This document shows, piece by piece, positions 1 to 10,739 of a DNA stretch of 64,000 nucleotides (the first letter of the stretch is position 1; the number at the start of each line of letters is the position of its first letter). The DNA is from Corythucha ciliata (Eukaryota > Arthropoda > Insecta > Hemiptera > Tingidae), in the NCBI GenBank assembly GCA_038030265.1, contig CM075941.1, positions 52,739,952 to 52,803,951 on the forward strand, read 5' to 3'. The position numbers were made by a program, and so were the translations under genes. The notes below the pieces were generated by a model. That model was not told where the DNA came from. It made no database searches and was given only the letters and a program-made list of their open reading frames with translations.

Positions 1-363
1 CAATTGTAAATTTTTCAGTCGTTCGCATTAATTATTTTTAATAAAGTTCCAAATCTTTCAAGCATTCCAACAATATCTGAATTATTTCCTTTTTTTTCTG
101 GAACATAATTTTTGGCTTTTGACTAGTACTAATCTGACTAGGATTTAAGGATAATAGTATTTTACCATAGTAAACTCTCGAACAATAATAACTAGAGTAA
201 TAAAAATGTCTGAAATAATAATAACTAGAATAATAAAAATGGATTTCACGAAATGCAAGGCCTCGTCTATGAATTTCAGGTAACAATGGATGAATGGAGG
301 TCAAGTCGGTGGCACAGAAAGTCGAAGGACGGAAAAAGTTGTCAGTAAAATTACCGAAAACCC
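1..363. other. AT-rich sequence, no gene seen
   Basis: AT-rich sequence with two short related runs of aataataactaga near 184-235. The minus-strand reading across it has no recognisable domain. It is probably flank or remains of the truncated LTR element next to it. Confidence 0.4.
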
Positions 364-963
364 TCACACTACCAAGGGGGTTTCGCAACAAGCTTGTCTA
401 AAATATGGGAAATGAATGCTCGAGCAAAGCGGATGTGCACTTAAGTAATGCAAGGACAACTCACCTCTCGAGTCAATACCAACCACAATAATCCTTGGCC
501 AGATATTTGCTTGAATGAACTCGCAAACTCTGTGCTGAGAGCCGTGAAAACTTCGGAGGACTCCTCCACCTCTTAATTTCGGCAATCCATTCTTTTCTAC
601 AATTTCCGCCCTGATAAGATCGACAGATGCACCGGTATCCAAAAGAGCGTGTACCTTGACATTGTGTATCATTAGTTCTCTTACTGGAAGTTGGGAACAA
701 CAAGAAATACTTCCAAAGTACGGGGAAAAATTGAAGTTTTCTTTAATATCGACATTGGGGGAATTTAATTGGGTATTATGCACTCCTTTGCTTCTGGAAT
801 TTGAGTGTTGTCGATCGAACTCGGATTCACTGGACAAAGGTTTAAGCTTTTCCATCGCTTGGCGAAGTTGATCCTTTCCTTCGATGCTCTGAAAGAGTAA
901 CTGGCCCTGCATAGCTTCGGGAAGTCCCAGCATCATGAGGATGTTGAATGCGCGATCTGGCAA
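364..963 (-). pseudogene. Gypsy-type gag/protease fragment
   Basis: This open frame runs off the contig end into the 500-N gap. The recognisable part is a retropepsin-like segment containing HALLDTGASVDLIR, the D-T-G active-site triad of LTR-retrotransposon proteases, followed by a plausible flap region (RGGGVLRSFHGS). The upstream residues (LPEAMQGQLLFQ and a charged stretch) look like the end of a gag. After about position 460 the reading no longer resembles a protease and the frame soon stops, so the element is truncated there. No reverse transcriptase follows on this contig. It differs from the intact Gypsy at 3370-7572, whose protease reads [13 protein letters not shown]. The class is fairly sure; the family is not. 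Confidence 0.6.
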
Positions 964-964
964 A

Positions 965-1464
965 NNNNNNNNNNNNNNNNNNNNNNNNNNNNNNNNNNNN
1001 NNNNNNNNNNNNNNNNNNNNNNNNNNNNNNNNNNNNNNNNNNNNNNNNNNNNNNNNNNNNNNNNNNNNNNNNNNNNNNNNNNNNNNNNNNNNNNNNNNNN
1101 NNNNNNNNNNNNNNNNNNNNNNNNNNNNNNNNNNNNNNNNNNNNNNNNNNNNNNNNNNNNNNNNNNNNNNNNNNNNNNNNNNNNNNNNNNNNNNNNNNNN
1201 NNNNNNNNNNNNNNNNNNNNNNNNNNNNNNNNNNNNNNNNNNNNNNNNNNNNNNNNNNNNNNNNNNNNNNNNNNNNNNNNNNNNNNNNNNNNNNNNNNNN
1301 NNNNNNNNNNNNNNNNNNNNNNNNNNNNNNNNNNNNNNNNNNNNNNNNNNNNNNNNNNNNNNNNNNNNNNNNNNNNNNNNNNNNNNNNNNNNNNNNNNNN
1401 NNNNNNNNNNNNNNNNNNNNNNNNNNNNNNNNNNNNNNNNNNNNNNNNNNNNNNNNNNNNNNNN
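965..1464. other. Assembly gap, exactly 500 N
   Basis: Exactly 500 N. Together with the second gap of identical length this indicates a placeholder of unknown true size inserted by a scaffolder. Protein-like frames crossing it are artefacts. Confidence 0.98.
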
Positions 1465-2040
1465 TAGGAAATATTTTTTTCTTCTTCTTTAAAATCGAAA
1501 TTTCCACTTGCATTTCACGTTTTATACCTTCCTGAACAATTTCGGTTTCGTGTCTGTCTGTCCGCAAATCCTTGTAACAAGCATATCTTCCATAGTTTTT
1601 ATCCGAATTTGATGAAATTTTCAGGGAATATATGTGTTGGCTAGCAGAGGGTCCCCTATCAATTTCGTCAAAATCGTACAAGGGGGAGGGGGTGAAAAGC
1701 GAGGAAGCACTGTGCTATAATCATTAGCAGACGTTTTTTCAATAGAATTATCGTGGGAAATATACAATTAAGCAGATAGAGTGAGCAGATACTTGTATGA
1801 AAGGAGTGGAGTGGCTTGATGAGGAGGAAAAGGAGGAGTTCGCTCTGCTCATACATTTACACAGAGGAGGTAAATTGAAGAAAATACTTCATCTGCCCCC
1901 AGTTCAAAGTAGAAGTAAATTACTCAGTGGTGGGAAGCTACACTGGCCCTCTCTCCCCCCCCCCCCCGCAGCAAGTGTAGAAAACCTGGAGATTTCAGTG
2001 CCGAGTTTTGACAAATTGGGTGAAATCAACACCTCGTTGC
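1465..2040. other. Repeat-derived spacer, no gene seen
   Basis: Starts at a contig edge. Positions 1530-1690 (cgtgtctgtctgtccgcaaa and the following text about a cell of gaaattttcagggaata) resemble the degenerate non-coding part of a dispersed transposon. No reading frame with a recognisable domain is present. A C-run lies at 1961-1974. Confidence 0.4.
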
Positions 2041-2160
2041 GTTAAATTATGGCTTATTCTTAGTTTAGCCGCGAATCACCGTTTTTTCCACACCTTATTC
2101 GCAGATTAGCGCTTTTTCTCAATTTCAAACCGCGAATTTTTTATTATTTTGTGTTTGTTG

Positions 2161-2410
2161 GGAGCGCTGGGCTTTGAACCCGGCAGGGCGCCTAAGACTC
2201 CTTTGGGCACCTACGCCATACCCGCAGATCTAACTGGGCGTTTCGGTCGGTGCGCGGTTTATTGAACGTACACCGCCGGGAACGGCCACACACGAAGCCG
2301 AGGGTTGCCGTGTCACAGCTCGCCGCAGCCTTACAGAGCAGTGGGCAATGACTGGATACGAACCCAGGCCCGCTGGGTTGTGGCGAAGCGAGCATTGTAT
2401 CTGTATTAGT
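2161..2410 (-). repeat. tRNA-related SINE-like sequence
   Basis: On the minus strand, TGGCGTAGGTG (A-box-like) near 2208-2218 is followed at about tRNA spacing by GGTTCAAAGCC (B-box-like) near 2172-2182. A second B-box-like word, GGTTCGTATCC, sits near 2352-2362. The putative acceptor ends do not pair, so this is not a working tRNA. Two internal Pol III promoter-like modules suggest a tRNA-derived SINE or a composite of two. It abuts the foldback element at 2411. Confidence 0.35.
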
Positions 2411-2778
2411 CACTTGCCGTAATTTGGCATTTCATGAAATGACCAGCCATTTCATGAAGTGCGCGCTCTTGATGTAACAGTGAGGTTAGAACACCATCTG
2501 ACCAGGAATTTTGGTCATTTCATGAAATGCATCCAGCCTCTGGGCACATCATGCGAAAGGATTATACCATGTGTCCAGTCATTTCAAGAAATGACCAGAG
2601 TGACTCGGCCACATATTGTAATCCTCGTGTAAAACATGAAGTGCCCAGAGGCAGTATGCATTTCATGAAATGACCGGAATTCCTAGTCAGATGGTGTTCT
2701 AACCTCACTGTTACATCAAGAGCGCACATTTCATGAAATGGCTGGTCATTTCATGAAATGCCTAATTACGGCATGTGA
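2411..2778. mobile_element. Foldback element with seven 14-bp palindromes
   Basis: The two halves are nearly perfect inverted copies (about 2411-2560 against 2630-2778), including long shared stretches such as TGATGTAACAGTGAGGTTAG and its complement. The palindrome CATTTCATGAAATG or a one-base variant occurs seven times: 2428, 2448, 2516, 2580, 2659, 2727 and 2747. No reading frame is present, so this is a non-autonomous inverted-repeat element. No clear target duplication could be read at the ends. The superfamily is unknown. Confidence 0.7.
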
Positions 2779-2839
2779 CCACGACATATCCATTACATTA
2801 GTGCTGCGTGAATTGGATATTTTTCTCCATTGTAGTAGC

Positions 2840-3369
2840 AAAATAGCGAATGAGTGTTTTCTTCATTTTAGCTGCGAATTAGTATTTTTTTTTTTTTTTC
2901 ACTCTTATTCACGAATTAGCGCTTTTCCATTATTTTAGCCTTAAATTTGCATTCACCAGAAGGCCGCGAATTGGCATGCTCTCAATTTCAACCACTAATT
3001 AGCGTTTTTCTTCATTATGACCTTTAATTAGCGTATTTTTCTCAATTTTAGCCGCAAATTACAGCGTTTTCATTTCAAACAATCATAGTCATGAATTAGC
3101 GTTTTTCTCAATTTTAGCCACGAGTTAGATTTTTCTCAATTTTACCCGCTTAATATTTGCCGCGAATTAGCGGCTCTTGGCCATAGTTAGCGCCTTTTCT
3201 CAATTTTGGCCAAGAAGATTCCTTCATCAAAGAGTCGCGAATTGGCGTTTACTTAATTTTAGTCGCGAATTGGCGTTCTTCTCAATTTTGGCCATGAATC
3301 GGCCCTTTTTTTTAAATTTTACCCGCAAATTAGCGCTCTTTCTACATTTTATTCACGAATTTAAGCACT
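2840..3369. repeat. Degenerate ~35-bp repeat array (type 1)
   Basis: Array of diverged units built from the words GAATTAGCG, TTTTTCTCAATTTTAGCC and GCGAATTGGC, repeating every 30-40 bases. Further diverged units lie at 2050-2150, left of the SINE-like and foldback sequences. The Gypsy element at 3370 is inserted at the end of this array. Confidence 0.75.
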
Positions 3370-3499
3370 TGTAAGCTCGTTAAACGCTACGAATTACATG
3401 AATCAGATAGGAACACCAAAAAGAATATATTTAGCAACTGATAACAAAACAGGGCTCTTTTTATAATTCCAAATAATCAATTATGAAGGGGATGCTACA
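3370..3499 (-). repeat. Gypsy 3' LTR (130 bp)
   Basis: Begins TGTAAGCTCG and ends GATGCTACA on the plus strand, with TG...CA termini. It matches 7440-7572 except for a 4-base deletion (lacking one acat-like step after agaatat) and one extra base near the taattcc run. The pol stop codon lies inside it. Confidence 0.95.
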
Positions 3500-6400
3500 T
3501 CAACCCCCCTCCAGCGAACGTGTCGGTGACGAGTCGTGAGCGATGTGGATTCCTTCGACGAATGAAAATGAGACGATGGAGAAAATGTAGTGTCACTCGC
3601 AAGAAGCAAGAGACTCGAGCACTGAGGTTTGAGATCGGCAAGGTGGAAAGCAGGTTTTAACCGGTCGATCGAGACGATGACGTGTTTGCCTTTTATGTCG
3701 ATTGTGAAACATTTGTCGTCTCTTTTAACAACGGAATATGGACCTTCGTAAGGCTGTTGAAGAGGTTTCTTTACCGAATCGACACGAACGAAAACATGGC
3801 GAGTGTCACCTAGGTCATGGTGTACGAAAAATTTACGGGTGGAATTCGATTTTTCGCTAGCTGGCCTGACCTCGTGAAAGAAATCCCTCAAACGTTGCAG
3901 AAACGAGTGAGGTTCGGCGTTCGATGAATCCGTTGAATCGAAGAAATCGCCAGGGAAACGTAGAGGGCAACCTAGATGAAGCTCTGCAGTTGAGTATCCG
4001 GAAACGTTAGGAACTGCTCGCAGGCCGAGAAGTACTGTCGGTAGTTTCGAGAACCAGTCTGGAGATTCTTGACACTTAAGGGCTGTTTTAAGTGAACGGT
4101 GCCAACGCTCGATTTTGCCGTTTGATTGGGGGTGATATGCCGTAGTTTTAAAATGGCGTATCCCGAGGCGCTGGTTAAGTCGTTGAAATATACGTGAATC
4201 GAATTGTCGGCCTCGGTCGGTGACGATTCGATGGGGGACTCCGTAGCGTGAGGTCCACTCTCTGAGAAAGGTGTCGGCGACAGTTTCAGCCGAAATGTCT
4301 CGAATGGGAATTGCTTCGGGCCACGAAGAGAAGCGATCAATCATTGTGAGAATATAGCGCATGTTTTCAGACTGGGGAAGAGGGCCGACGATATCGAGAT
4401 GGACACACTGAAAACGGGCGTCGGCAGAGGGAAACGTTCCAGGAGGGCTATTTGTATGTCGTCCGACTTTGGACCTTTGGCACTGAAGGCAAGCTTTAGC
4501 CCACAATTTGGAATCGCGTTCTATACCTGGCCAGACGAAGCGTTCGCGAACGAGTAGTGAAGTGCGTTTCGGAGAAGGGTGTGCGGCGTTGTGGACGAGA
4601 CGGAAAACTTTATGGCGGAGAGGGGAAGGAATGAAAACACGATTTCTTTCATCGCAATAAAGGTATGTGGCGAGGCCTGGAATCAATTCTTGGCGGAGTT
4701 TGAGAGATTTTGCAGGGGATTTGAGGAGATTTTTCAGTTCATCGTCGTTTTCTTGAATTTTGGCAACTTCGGCGAAATCGAAAAGGTTAATGGTTTCGAG
4801 TCTGGACATGAAATCGGCTATCACATTATCCTTACCACTGATGTGACGAATGTCGGTCGTGAATTGTGAAATAAAATCCAAGTGACGGAACTGGCGAGGT
4901 GACGCTTTTTCGAGATTCTGAGAGAAAGCAAAAGAAAGCGGTTTATGGTCCGTGTAAACTGTTAAGTTTTGACCTTCTAGAAAGTGTCGAAAATGTTTGA
5001 TCGATGCATAAATTGCGAGAAGTTCTTTGTCGTATGTGCTATAACGAGTTCCCGTGTCGGTCAGTTTTCTGGAGAAAAAAGCTAACGGCGGGGAGGAGCC
5101 GTCAATGCTTTGTTGAAGAACGGAGCCAATTGCCATGTCTGAAGCGTCAACTTGAAGGAGTAAAGGACAGTCGGGCTTCGGGTGAGCCAGAAGGGTGGCG
5201 TTTGCGAGGGTTTTGAGACAATCGTCGTATGCTGCACTCAAATCGGAATTCCAGGTGATGAGAGCGTTGTCGTTTTTGCAATCTCTGAGTGCGTTGTGAA
5301 GTTTTACTTGGGACCAGGCCGCTCGACGGAGAAAACGCCGATAGAAATTGATTGTGCCTAAAAAACGACGCAAGGCCCGGAAGGTGGACGGTCGGCTGGC
5401 ATCTATGAGTGCTTGAACGCGCTGAGGCAGAGGAGCGGTGCCTGACGAAGTGATTCGAAAACCGAGAAAATCGATTTCTTCTACGCCGAAAACACATTTT
5501 GCGGGATTAAGGCAGATTCCGTAATCTTTGAATCGTTGGAACACAAGAGAAAGGTGTTCTTCGTGTTCCTCTGGAGACGTTGAAGCGACTAGGACGTCAT
5601 CGAGGTATGTGAAGACGAACGGGAGGTCTCGAAGAACTTCGTCCATGAATCGCTGAAAAGTCTGTCCGGCATTTTTCAGACCGAAAATCATCATTGGGAA
5701 TTCAAAGAGTCCGAAGGGGGTGATAATGGCTGTTTTCTCGATGTCGGTAGGTGCGATAGGTATTTGGTTGTAAGCCCTCAAAAGATCCAGTTTCGAGAAA
5801 ATTTTAGCTCCATGTAGGTTGGATGAAAAATCGTGAATGTGGGGTAGGGGATAGCGGTCGGGCTTAGTGACGGCATTTAACCGTCGGAAGTCACCGCATG
5901 GACGCCAGCTTCCATCTTTTTTGCGTGCTAGGTGAAGTGGAGTGGACCAGCTGGATTTTGAGGGTCGACAGATCCCAAGATCGAGCATCATCTGGAACTC
6001 TTTTCTGGCAGCTTGGAGTTTTTCTGGTGGAAGACGTCGAAAACGAGAGCGAATGGGAGACCCGTTTGTTTCAATAACGTGTTGGGTCTTGTGCGAGGAA
6101 CAGGAGTGAGGGAAAGGAGAAGGTCGAGTGATTTCGGGGAAGTGGTGAAGGAGTTTTGCGAAGGAATTCGAGGTGTTGTCGACGGAGAGGATTGTGGAAC
6201 AAAGGGACGAGGGGACACAAGACGTAATGGCTTGCGTGTAAAGTTGCGTGGTACCATCGACGAGGCGTTTGCGGCGAAGGTCGATGAGGAGGTTGAAATG
6301 TTTCAAAAAATCAGCACCGATGATCGGATGAGTAACTTCCGTGATAGTGAAAGGCCACTGAAAAGTTCGGCGAAAACCGAGGTCGAGAGAGAGAAGGGTT

Positions 6401-6639
6401 TCACCGAACGTTGAAAGAGGAGCTCCATTGGCAGTAAATAGAGTGAACTTGCCGGGGCCGTCTTGTTTGTCGCGTCGTGTAGGAGGAATAACGCTTACCT
6501 CGGCTCCGGAATCGATGAGAAAACGACGTTTGGTGACTTTGTCAGTAACGAAAAGGCGGCATGATGTTTTCCGATGGTCACTCGCCGCGACCTGTGACCG
6601 GGAAATTAGTTTTTTGGAAAAGAACAAGGGGAACGACAT
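3481..6639 (-). CDS. pol: Gypsy Pol polyprotein (PR-RT-RNaseH-IN)
   Basis: A 1052-residue intact polyprotein. Domains in order: aspartic protease with LIDSGAEVS at 41-49; reverse transcriptase about 195-400 with YLDD at 345-348 and [12 protein letters not shown] at 319-330; RNase H about 490-615 with candidate acidic residues D498, E539 and D564 (DAS, YDKEL, YTDH); integrase with an H2C2 zinc motif (H683, H687, C717, C720) and catalytic D749, D808 and E844 (LDIVGP, VTDRG, GKIERW). It copies element RNA and inserts the DNA. The Met used here overlaps the end of gag in another frame, so the true N-terminus is probably a Gag-Pol fusion. The stop codon lies 17-19 bases inside the 3' LTR, so the last residues are LTR-encoded. 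All catalytic residues are present. Confidence 0.95.
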   Translation of the reverse strand: MSFPLFFSKKLISRSQVAASDHRKTSCRLFVTDKVTKRRFLIDSGAEVSVIPPTRRDKQDGPGKFTLFTANGAPLSTFGETLLSLDLGFRRTFQWPFTITEVTHPIIGADFLKHFNLLIDLRRKRLVDGTTQLYTQAITSCVPSSLCSTILSVDNTSNSFAKLLHHFPEITRPSPFPHSCSSHKTQHVIETNGSPIRSRFRRLPPEKLQAARKEFQMMLDLGICRPSKSSWSTPLHLARKKDGSWRPCGDFRRLNAVTKPDRYPLPHIHDFSSNLHGAKIFSKLDLLRAYNQIPIAPTDIEKTAIITPFGLFEFPMMIFGLKNAGQTFQRFMDEVLRDLPFVFTYLDDVLVASTSPEEHEEHLSLVFQRFKDYGICLNPAKCVFGVEEIDFLGFRITSSGTAPLPQRVQALIDASRPSTFRALRRFLGTINFYRRFLRRAAWSQVKLHNALRDCKNDNALITWNSDLSAAYDDCLKTLANATLLAHPKPDCPLLLQVDASDMAIGSVLQQSIDGSSPPLAFFSRKLTDTGTRYSTYDKELLAIYASIKHFRHFLEGQNLTVYTDHKPLSFAFSQNLEKASPRQFRHLDFISQFTTDIRHISGKDNVIADFMSRLETINLFDFAEVAKIQENDDELKNLLKSPAKSLKLRQELIPGLATYLYCDERNRVFIPSPLRHKVFRLVHNAAHPSPKRTSLLVRERFVWPGIERDSKLWAKACLQCQRSKVGRHTNSPPGTFPSADARFQCVHLDIVGPLPQSENMRYILTMIDRFSSWPEAIPIRDISAETVADTFLREWTSRYGVPHRIVTDRGRQFDSRIFQRLNQRLGIRHFKTTAYHPQSNGKIERWHRSLKTALKCQESPDWFSKLPTVLLGLRAVPNVSGYSTAELHLGCPLRFPGDFFDSTDSSNAEPHSFLQRLRDFFHEVRPASEKSNSTRKFFVHHDLGDTRHVFVRVDSVKKPLQQPYEGPYSVVKRDDKCFTIDIKGKHVIVSIDRLKPAFHLADLKPQCSSLLLLASDTTFSPSSHFHSSKESTSLTTRHRHVRWRGVDVASPS
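3504..3512 (-). promoter_or_regulatory. Gypsy polypurine tract
   Basis: The minus strand reads GGAGGGGGG four bases before the 3' LTR, the expected place for the plus-strand primer of reverse transcription. Confidence 0.7.
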
Positions 6640-7406
6640 TTCTTGGCTTTTTCACCGAATTTTTCGTGATAAAAACAAAAAGAGGAGGAAGATTGAGCTG
6701 AGGGACTGCGTTGTTTTGGTGAGTTCCGACGATTGCGAGGGGGAGAAGTAGAGCGACCTTGCTCGAGACGAGCGAGACGTTTGGAAAGGTCTTGTACTAC
6801 GTCAAGTACTTGTGTAAGGTCGGAGTTCGAGCGTGAGTTCTGTGAAGGGCGAGACATCGAAGATATGTTTTGGCGTTGGTCCGGTGTTTCCAGTATTTTG
6901 TCCGCGAGTTTGGCTAAATTAGGAAGCGGTTCTGAACAAACGGCGAGGATCGACTGAACTGGGACTGGAAGTCGCTGAAGCCACAGAATTTTCAGAGCTT
7001 CGTCTGTGAGTTGGTTGTATGTGAGTTCTTTCATCTTGGACCAAAGCTGTGACGGTTTATCGTCGGCGAGCTCTGTTTCAGTGAGCAGTTTTGTCAGCTT
7101 CCGTTGTTCGCTGTCGGTGAAAGTCGAAATCAATTTAGTTTTGACTGTGTCGTACTTGTTGTTGACTGGTGGATTGGAAATTATGTCGCTGATGTGTTCG
7201 AGAAAATCCGACTCGAGAGACGAGATTACGTAATTATATTTAGTGACGTCGCGTGTTATGCGATTGAGATCGAATTGTGCTTCAAGTTGCGCGAACCACA
7301 AATCGGGTCTGCGGCGCCAGAAAGGAGGTATGCGGACGGAAACGGACTCGACTTGGTGCGAAGCTGAGACGGCAAGTTCCACAGGCTCGTTGTTCGGGAT
7401 CGACAT
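6606..7406 (-). CDS. gag: Gypsy Gag protein
   Basis: A 266-residue capsid/nucleocapsid precursor from an ATG at 7406, about 33 bases inside the 5' LTR. The first two thirds are a capsid-like helical region (for example [14 protein letters not shown] near residue 32 and [10 protein letters not shown] near 104), as in many arthropod Gypsy Gags. A basic, serine/proline-rich stretch follows, then a zinc-knuckle-like motif near residues 244-261 ([19 protein letters not shown]-x2-H-x9-C-x3-C), which should bind RNA. The frame is intact. Its last 34 bases overlap the first Met of pol in another frame, so Pol is probably made by ribosomal frameshifting. Role: particle assembly and packaging of element RNA. 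Confidence 0.9.
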   Translation of the reverse strand: MSIPNNEPVELAVSASHQVESVSVRIPPFWRRRPDLWFAQLEAQFDLNRITRDVTKYNYVISSLESDFLEHISDIISNPPVNNKYDTVKTKLISTFTDSEQRKLTKLLTETELADDKPSQLWSKMKELTYNQLTDEALKILWLQRLPVPVQSILAVCSEPLPNLAKLADKILETPDQRQNISSMSRPSQNSRSNSDLTQVLDVVQDLSKRLARLEQGRSTSPPRNRRNSPKQRSPSAQSSSSFCFYHEKFGEKAKKCRSPCSFPKN

Positions 7407-7420
7407 TTTTTTGCGTGGTT

Positions 7421-7437
7421 GTAGTCGTGGGTCACCA
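7421..7437 (-). promoter_or_regulatory. Gypsy primer-binding site
   Basis: Two bases inside the 5' LTR the minus strand reads TGGTGACCCACGACTAC. The leading TGG complements a tRNA CCA end, as expected of a minus-strand primer site. I did not identify the tRNA. Confidence 0.7.
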
Positions 7438-7439
7438 GA

Positions 7440-7572
7440 TGTAAGCTCGTTAAACGCTACGAATTACATGAATCAGATAGGAACACCAAAAAGAATATAC
7501 ATATTTAGCAACTGATAACAAAACAGGGCTCTTTTTATAATCCAAATAATCAATTATGAAGGGGATGCTACA
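7440..7572 (-). repeat. Gypsy 5' LTR (133 bp)
   Basis: The second copy of the LTR, upstream in the element's own minus-strand orientation. It should hold the promoter and transcription start, although no TATA box is distinctive. It is followed on the plus strand by CACT, the target duplication. Confidence 0.95.
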
Positions 7573-9046
7573 CACTGTTCCTCAAGCCCTTCCTTTAAGA
7601 TCAGTTTAGTCAGTAGGGGCCTGTGTTTGAGGGAATTGGCTGAGGGCTGTGGTTGTGGGGGCCTGTAGGGGACGGAGGTTTGTGGTCAGGGCCTGTAGTT
7701 GGGGCCATACGGTTTGGAGTAGATATACCACCTTATTAGGTTTCGGCCTGCCTAGTACGTTAGTTTCAGCATTCGCGGCAAAATCACCACATTTCGGACC
7801 AAATAGTGAGAATATTTAGATTCAAGGATTATTTTCTCCCCCCCCCCTTCCGTCCCACAAAAGAATCATACAGACCTCGGAAATGGACAATTTAAGCTTA
7901 ACCGGTGTTAGTCGCTTAAGCTTAATCGGCGTTACAGTTCGTCATTCGTCTACAAAGAAAACGGTTTCAAAAGATGGTATCCCACTTGGCGTGTTTCATT
8001 ATATTTTTAGAGGGAATTCACGAAACTTTGCTTCAACGTGAAATCGTGTGAGCCCCGAAGAAACACCCCTCCCCCTCTCCATAATCACCACCACCAACCC
8101 AAAAACTAGAAGAAATTCCCTCCCCCTATTCACCATCCGTCGAGAAAATTCTTCTTGCTAATTATACGTCTCACCCACGCAATGTGAGGGCACCAACCTC
8201 CCCGCCTCGCCCAACAGCGAAATGCTTTGAGAGTACGTGTACACCCCGCCGTCATGTTTGCGTGCCTTTCATGACAATAATGACTTTCATAAAGTAGGAA
8301 TTTATAGCGCGAACACATCGTCAGCGCCATAAAGCCCCATAAAGGATAATGGCTAGGGGGAATGGGGAGGGAAGAATCAGAGGCTCAATGGTGGGATTGA
8401 AGTAAAAAATAAAAGAGAGGTAGCTTTTGAGATTTACAGCTGAGAGTTTTAGAAGAGAACTTATCGGTATTGTATCCTGCAACCCTTCCCAGCTTTTCCT
8501 TTTAGAAGCATCTCGGCAGTGGATTGAGGATGAGGCCATTGTCGTCTCTTCGACTTTTATCTCTCGAGTTTTTTTCCCCCTTCTTCTTCGTCTTCTGTTT
8601 CGCTTCTGGGCTCGTTAAAGCCTTTTCTACGAAACTTGCATACACGAAGTTTTTACCCTTTCGCCTTTGGGAATGAAAAAAAAAGGCGAGTTGCTGGCGA
8701 TGTGGGTGAGGCGGTAGGCGGTACAAAAAAGCCTTCGTATTTTCAAAACTTTCTTCATTCAAACACGAAGTACAAAAGCTCCACCTTCGCGATCGTATTA
8801 AGATTATAATTTATCTTTTATTTGAAGACCTCCCTCCTCCTCCTCCTCCTCCTCCTCAACGTAACCAACAACGTTCTTTTCAGTCGACGGGTCCTAACTA
8901 GAATGTAACGACTAGGATAGGCATCCTTATTACTTCGAGTCGCGACCATATACGGCTCACTATCTGTATTTTCTGGAAGAGTGTACAGGTTGTGAGCCCT
9001 TTATTTACTTTTTTTTTTTTTTTTTTTTAATGATTCGAAAGAATGA
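7573..9046. other. Non-coding spacer with simple repeats
   Basis: No domain-bearing frame is visible. It holds C-runs (7839-7849), a (CTC)n trinucleotide run at 8827-8855 and a T-run at 9009-9028. Complexity is otherwise normal, unlike the type 1 arrays, so it may be unique host DNA. Its reverse copy, if any, lies beyond the right end of the window. Confidence 0.4.
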
Positions 9047-10121
9047 AATGGTGGCGTTGGAGGGGTGGGTATAAGGAGAGTAATTAACGGTGATTTACCG
9101 CGTGAGTAATTAAAACGAGAAGATCAAGTTGGAGAATGACTTAGTCCCCCAAGGTTTAGGCGTTGGGCTCCAAATTGAGCTTATAGATTTACATAATACG
9201 ATATTGAAAGCAGGAAGAATGTATGCTTGGTTGGATTGAGCGTTCAATGATTCACCTACGCATAATAATAAGCGGAAGCTTTTTTCCCGAAATACTGACA
9301 TAACTGTGACCGCTATTGTATGCGTGTGCGTGGAAATTTCCTGAGTTCATTATATTTCTCTTAAAAAGTAAAAAAAAAAAAGTTGAATTCGCGCACTTCT
9401 CGAAAATTACCAAGTCCCCCCCCCCCGTCTATCCAACCACCCAGACGGCTTCCGTCCAGGGGAAGAAAATCCGCCGTTTCCCATGGCAAATTCCTTAAGC
9501 GACAATAAAAAGCCTCAAATTACGCGAAAGGAAGAGAGAGAAACTTTAAAAAAGTTTCAAACCGACAAACCCTTCCTCCTAGAAGTATTATCCTTCTTGC
9601 GTTTGCTTCGTCACGAGACTCACATAATGCAACAACAGCGTTGAGAATAGTGATGGGTGAGGGGAGGGGAGTGGATGAGGGCCCATTTTAAATCTTCAGG
9701 AAATTCTCTAGGTGCGTGATTACACTTTTTCCGTCTCACTCACTCACTCTCTCTCTCTCGCGGCGGCCCATCTCATTTTTTAACTCGTACACCTCCTGGA
9801 ATGCACATTTAATTCACAGTAAAAAAGAATAAAAAATAAAGTGCATCGAAGAGATCAAATAAAGATGCTGGTCATCTCGGAAAAAAACGGCCGCAAATCT
9901 TCACGTCCGGCGGCGCTTCGGGACGTTCAATACCGGCGCCTATTTGAACGCTTTGTAGGTGGCGTAAAAACCCCCCGTCGTAGAGCCGTTCTAATGCGTT
10001 TGTACGGCAGTCGTTTCACAGTGTAGCGTCTGAAAACGCAGCGACTGCCCACGTAAATGACATCCACAGGGTGTCTTCGGCAATAATACCCAGTGGGGGA
10101 GCTACACCCCTCTGACTCCTT
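9047..10121. repeat. Left inverted arm, outer segment
   Basis: Matches 62925-64000 in reverse complement over its whole length with few differences (for example the C-run at 9418-9426 and the run at 9370-9380 vary in length). The right copy reaches the end of the window, so the homology probably continues. The segment includes a (TC)n run at 9737-9760. No gene is recognised; the frame 9841-10026 is GC-rich but shows no known domain. Confidence 0.9.
10109..10121. repeat. LINE target-site duplication, copy 1
   Basis: CCTCTGACTCCTT lies directly before the T-run that is the minus-strand LINE's A-tail. The same 13 bases recur at 13207-13219. The right arm at 62925-62945 has the word only once, uninterrupted. 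Confidence 0.9.
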
Positions 10122-10232
10122 TTTTTTTTTATTAAACGGGGAGGGAAGCCCAGAAGAAACTATATCTCCTACCAAAATCAACCTATAAGATCTATTGTGG
10201 TGTCCCCTCAGGTTGCCCTGCCAAGAAAGACG

Positions 10233-10739
10233 CTAGTTTTCAAGCGTCCTCCACCACCACTCCTTAACGAAGTTGAGGATATTTCCCGTAGCCATCCTGG
10301 AGATGTCCTCCAATTGAAGCACATCATTTCCAAGATGTTGAAAGCGTAACCGCCCCAGAGCCTGGCACTCACACAGTACGTGCTCTGCTGTTTCCACGGC
10401 CAAGTCGCAAAATCTGCAAATGTCCGTGTCAGACTTCTCCATTAGTCTGAGTGTATATCGAAGGGCACAATGTCCCGTTAGCAGTCCCACCAAGATCCTA
10501 AGGTCTCCTCGGCTCAGAGAGATCAAGCCCTTCTCCGATCGTCCCATTGGAGTGACAAAGAGCTTGGCCTGCCTGAGACCTGGTTGTCTAACCCAGTGTT
10601 CACGATACCTCTCGTCCAACCACGGCCTGCACCTGCCTCTTCGTGAAGGACTTCGTGACCCCGCGACTTGGCTCCGGGCCCACGTAAGGCACCTCTGATC
10701 CTCTCTTCGCGAGTTGATCAGCCATTTCATTCCCCTCAA
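10233..10739 (-). pseudogene. LINE C-terminal Cys-rich domain
   Basis: The last coding part of the LINE. LSRGDLRILVGLLTGHC leads into CRFCDLAVETAEHVLCEC, the C-x2-C...H-x4-C knuckle that ends many R1/LOA/I-group proteins. It ends about 100 bases before the A-tail. It overlaps the RNase H frame because a frameshift separates the two. Confidence 0.85.

Larger units (their letters stand above)
3370..7572 (-). mobile_element. Young Ty3/Gypsy LTR retrotransposon
   Basis: A complete element on the minus strand bounded by short LTRs and a 4-bp target duplication CACT (3366-3369 and 7573-7576). It carries gag and pol in different, slightly overlapping frames. Both are uninterrupted, and the LTRs differ only by small indels, so insertion was recent. 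The primer-binding site and polypurine tract are both readable. No envelope gene is present. The LTRs of about 130 bp are short for the group. Confidence 0.95.

Noticed and set aside
842..1681. Long frames crossing the first N run
   Set aside because: The apparent length comes from untranslatable N; the real parts are short and non-coding or shadows.
2161..2230. Functional tRNA gene
   Set aside because: A- and B-box-like words are present but the acceptor arms do not pair and no valid anticodon arm could be placed.
4579..7515. Plus-strand frames across the Gypsy element
   Set aside because: They are shadows of the intact gag and pol on the other strand.
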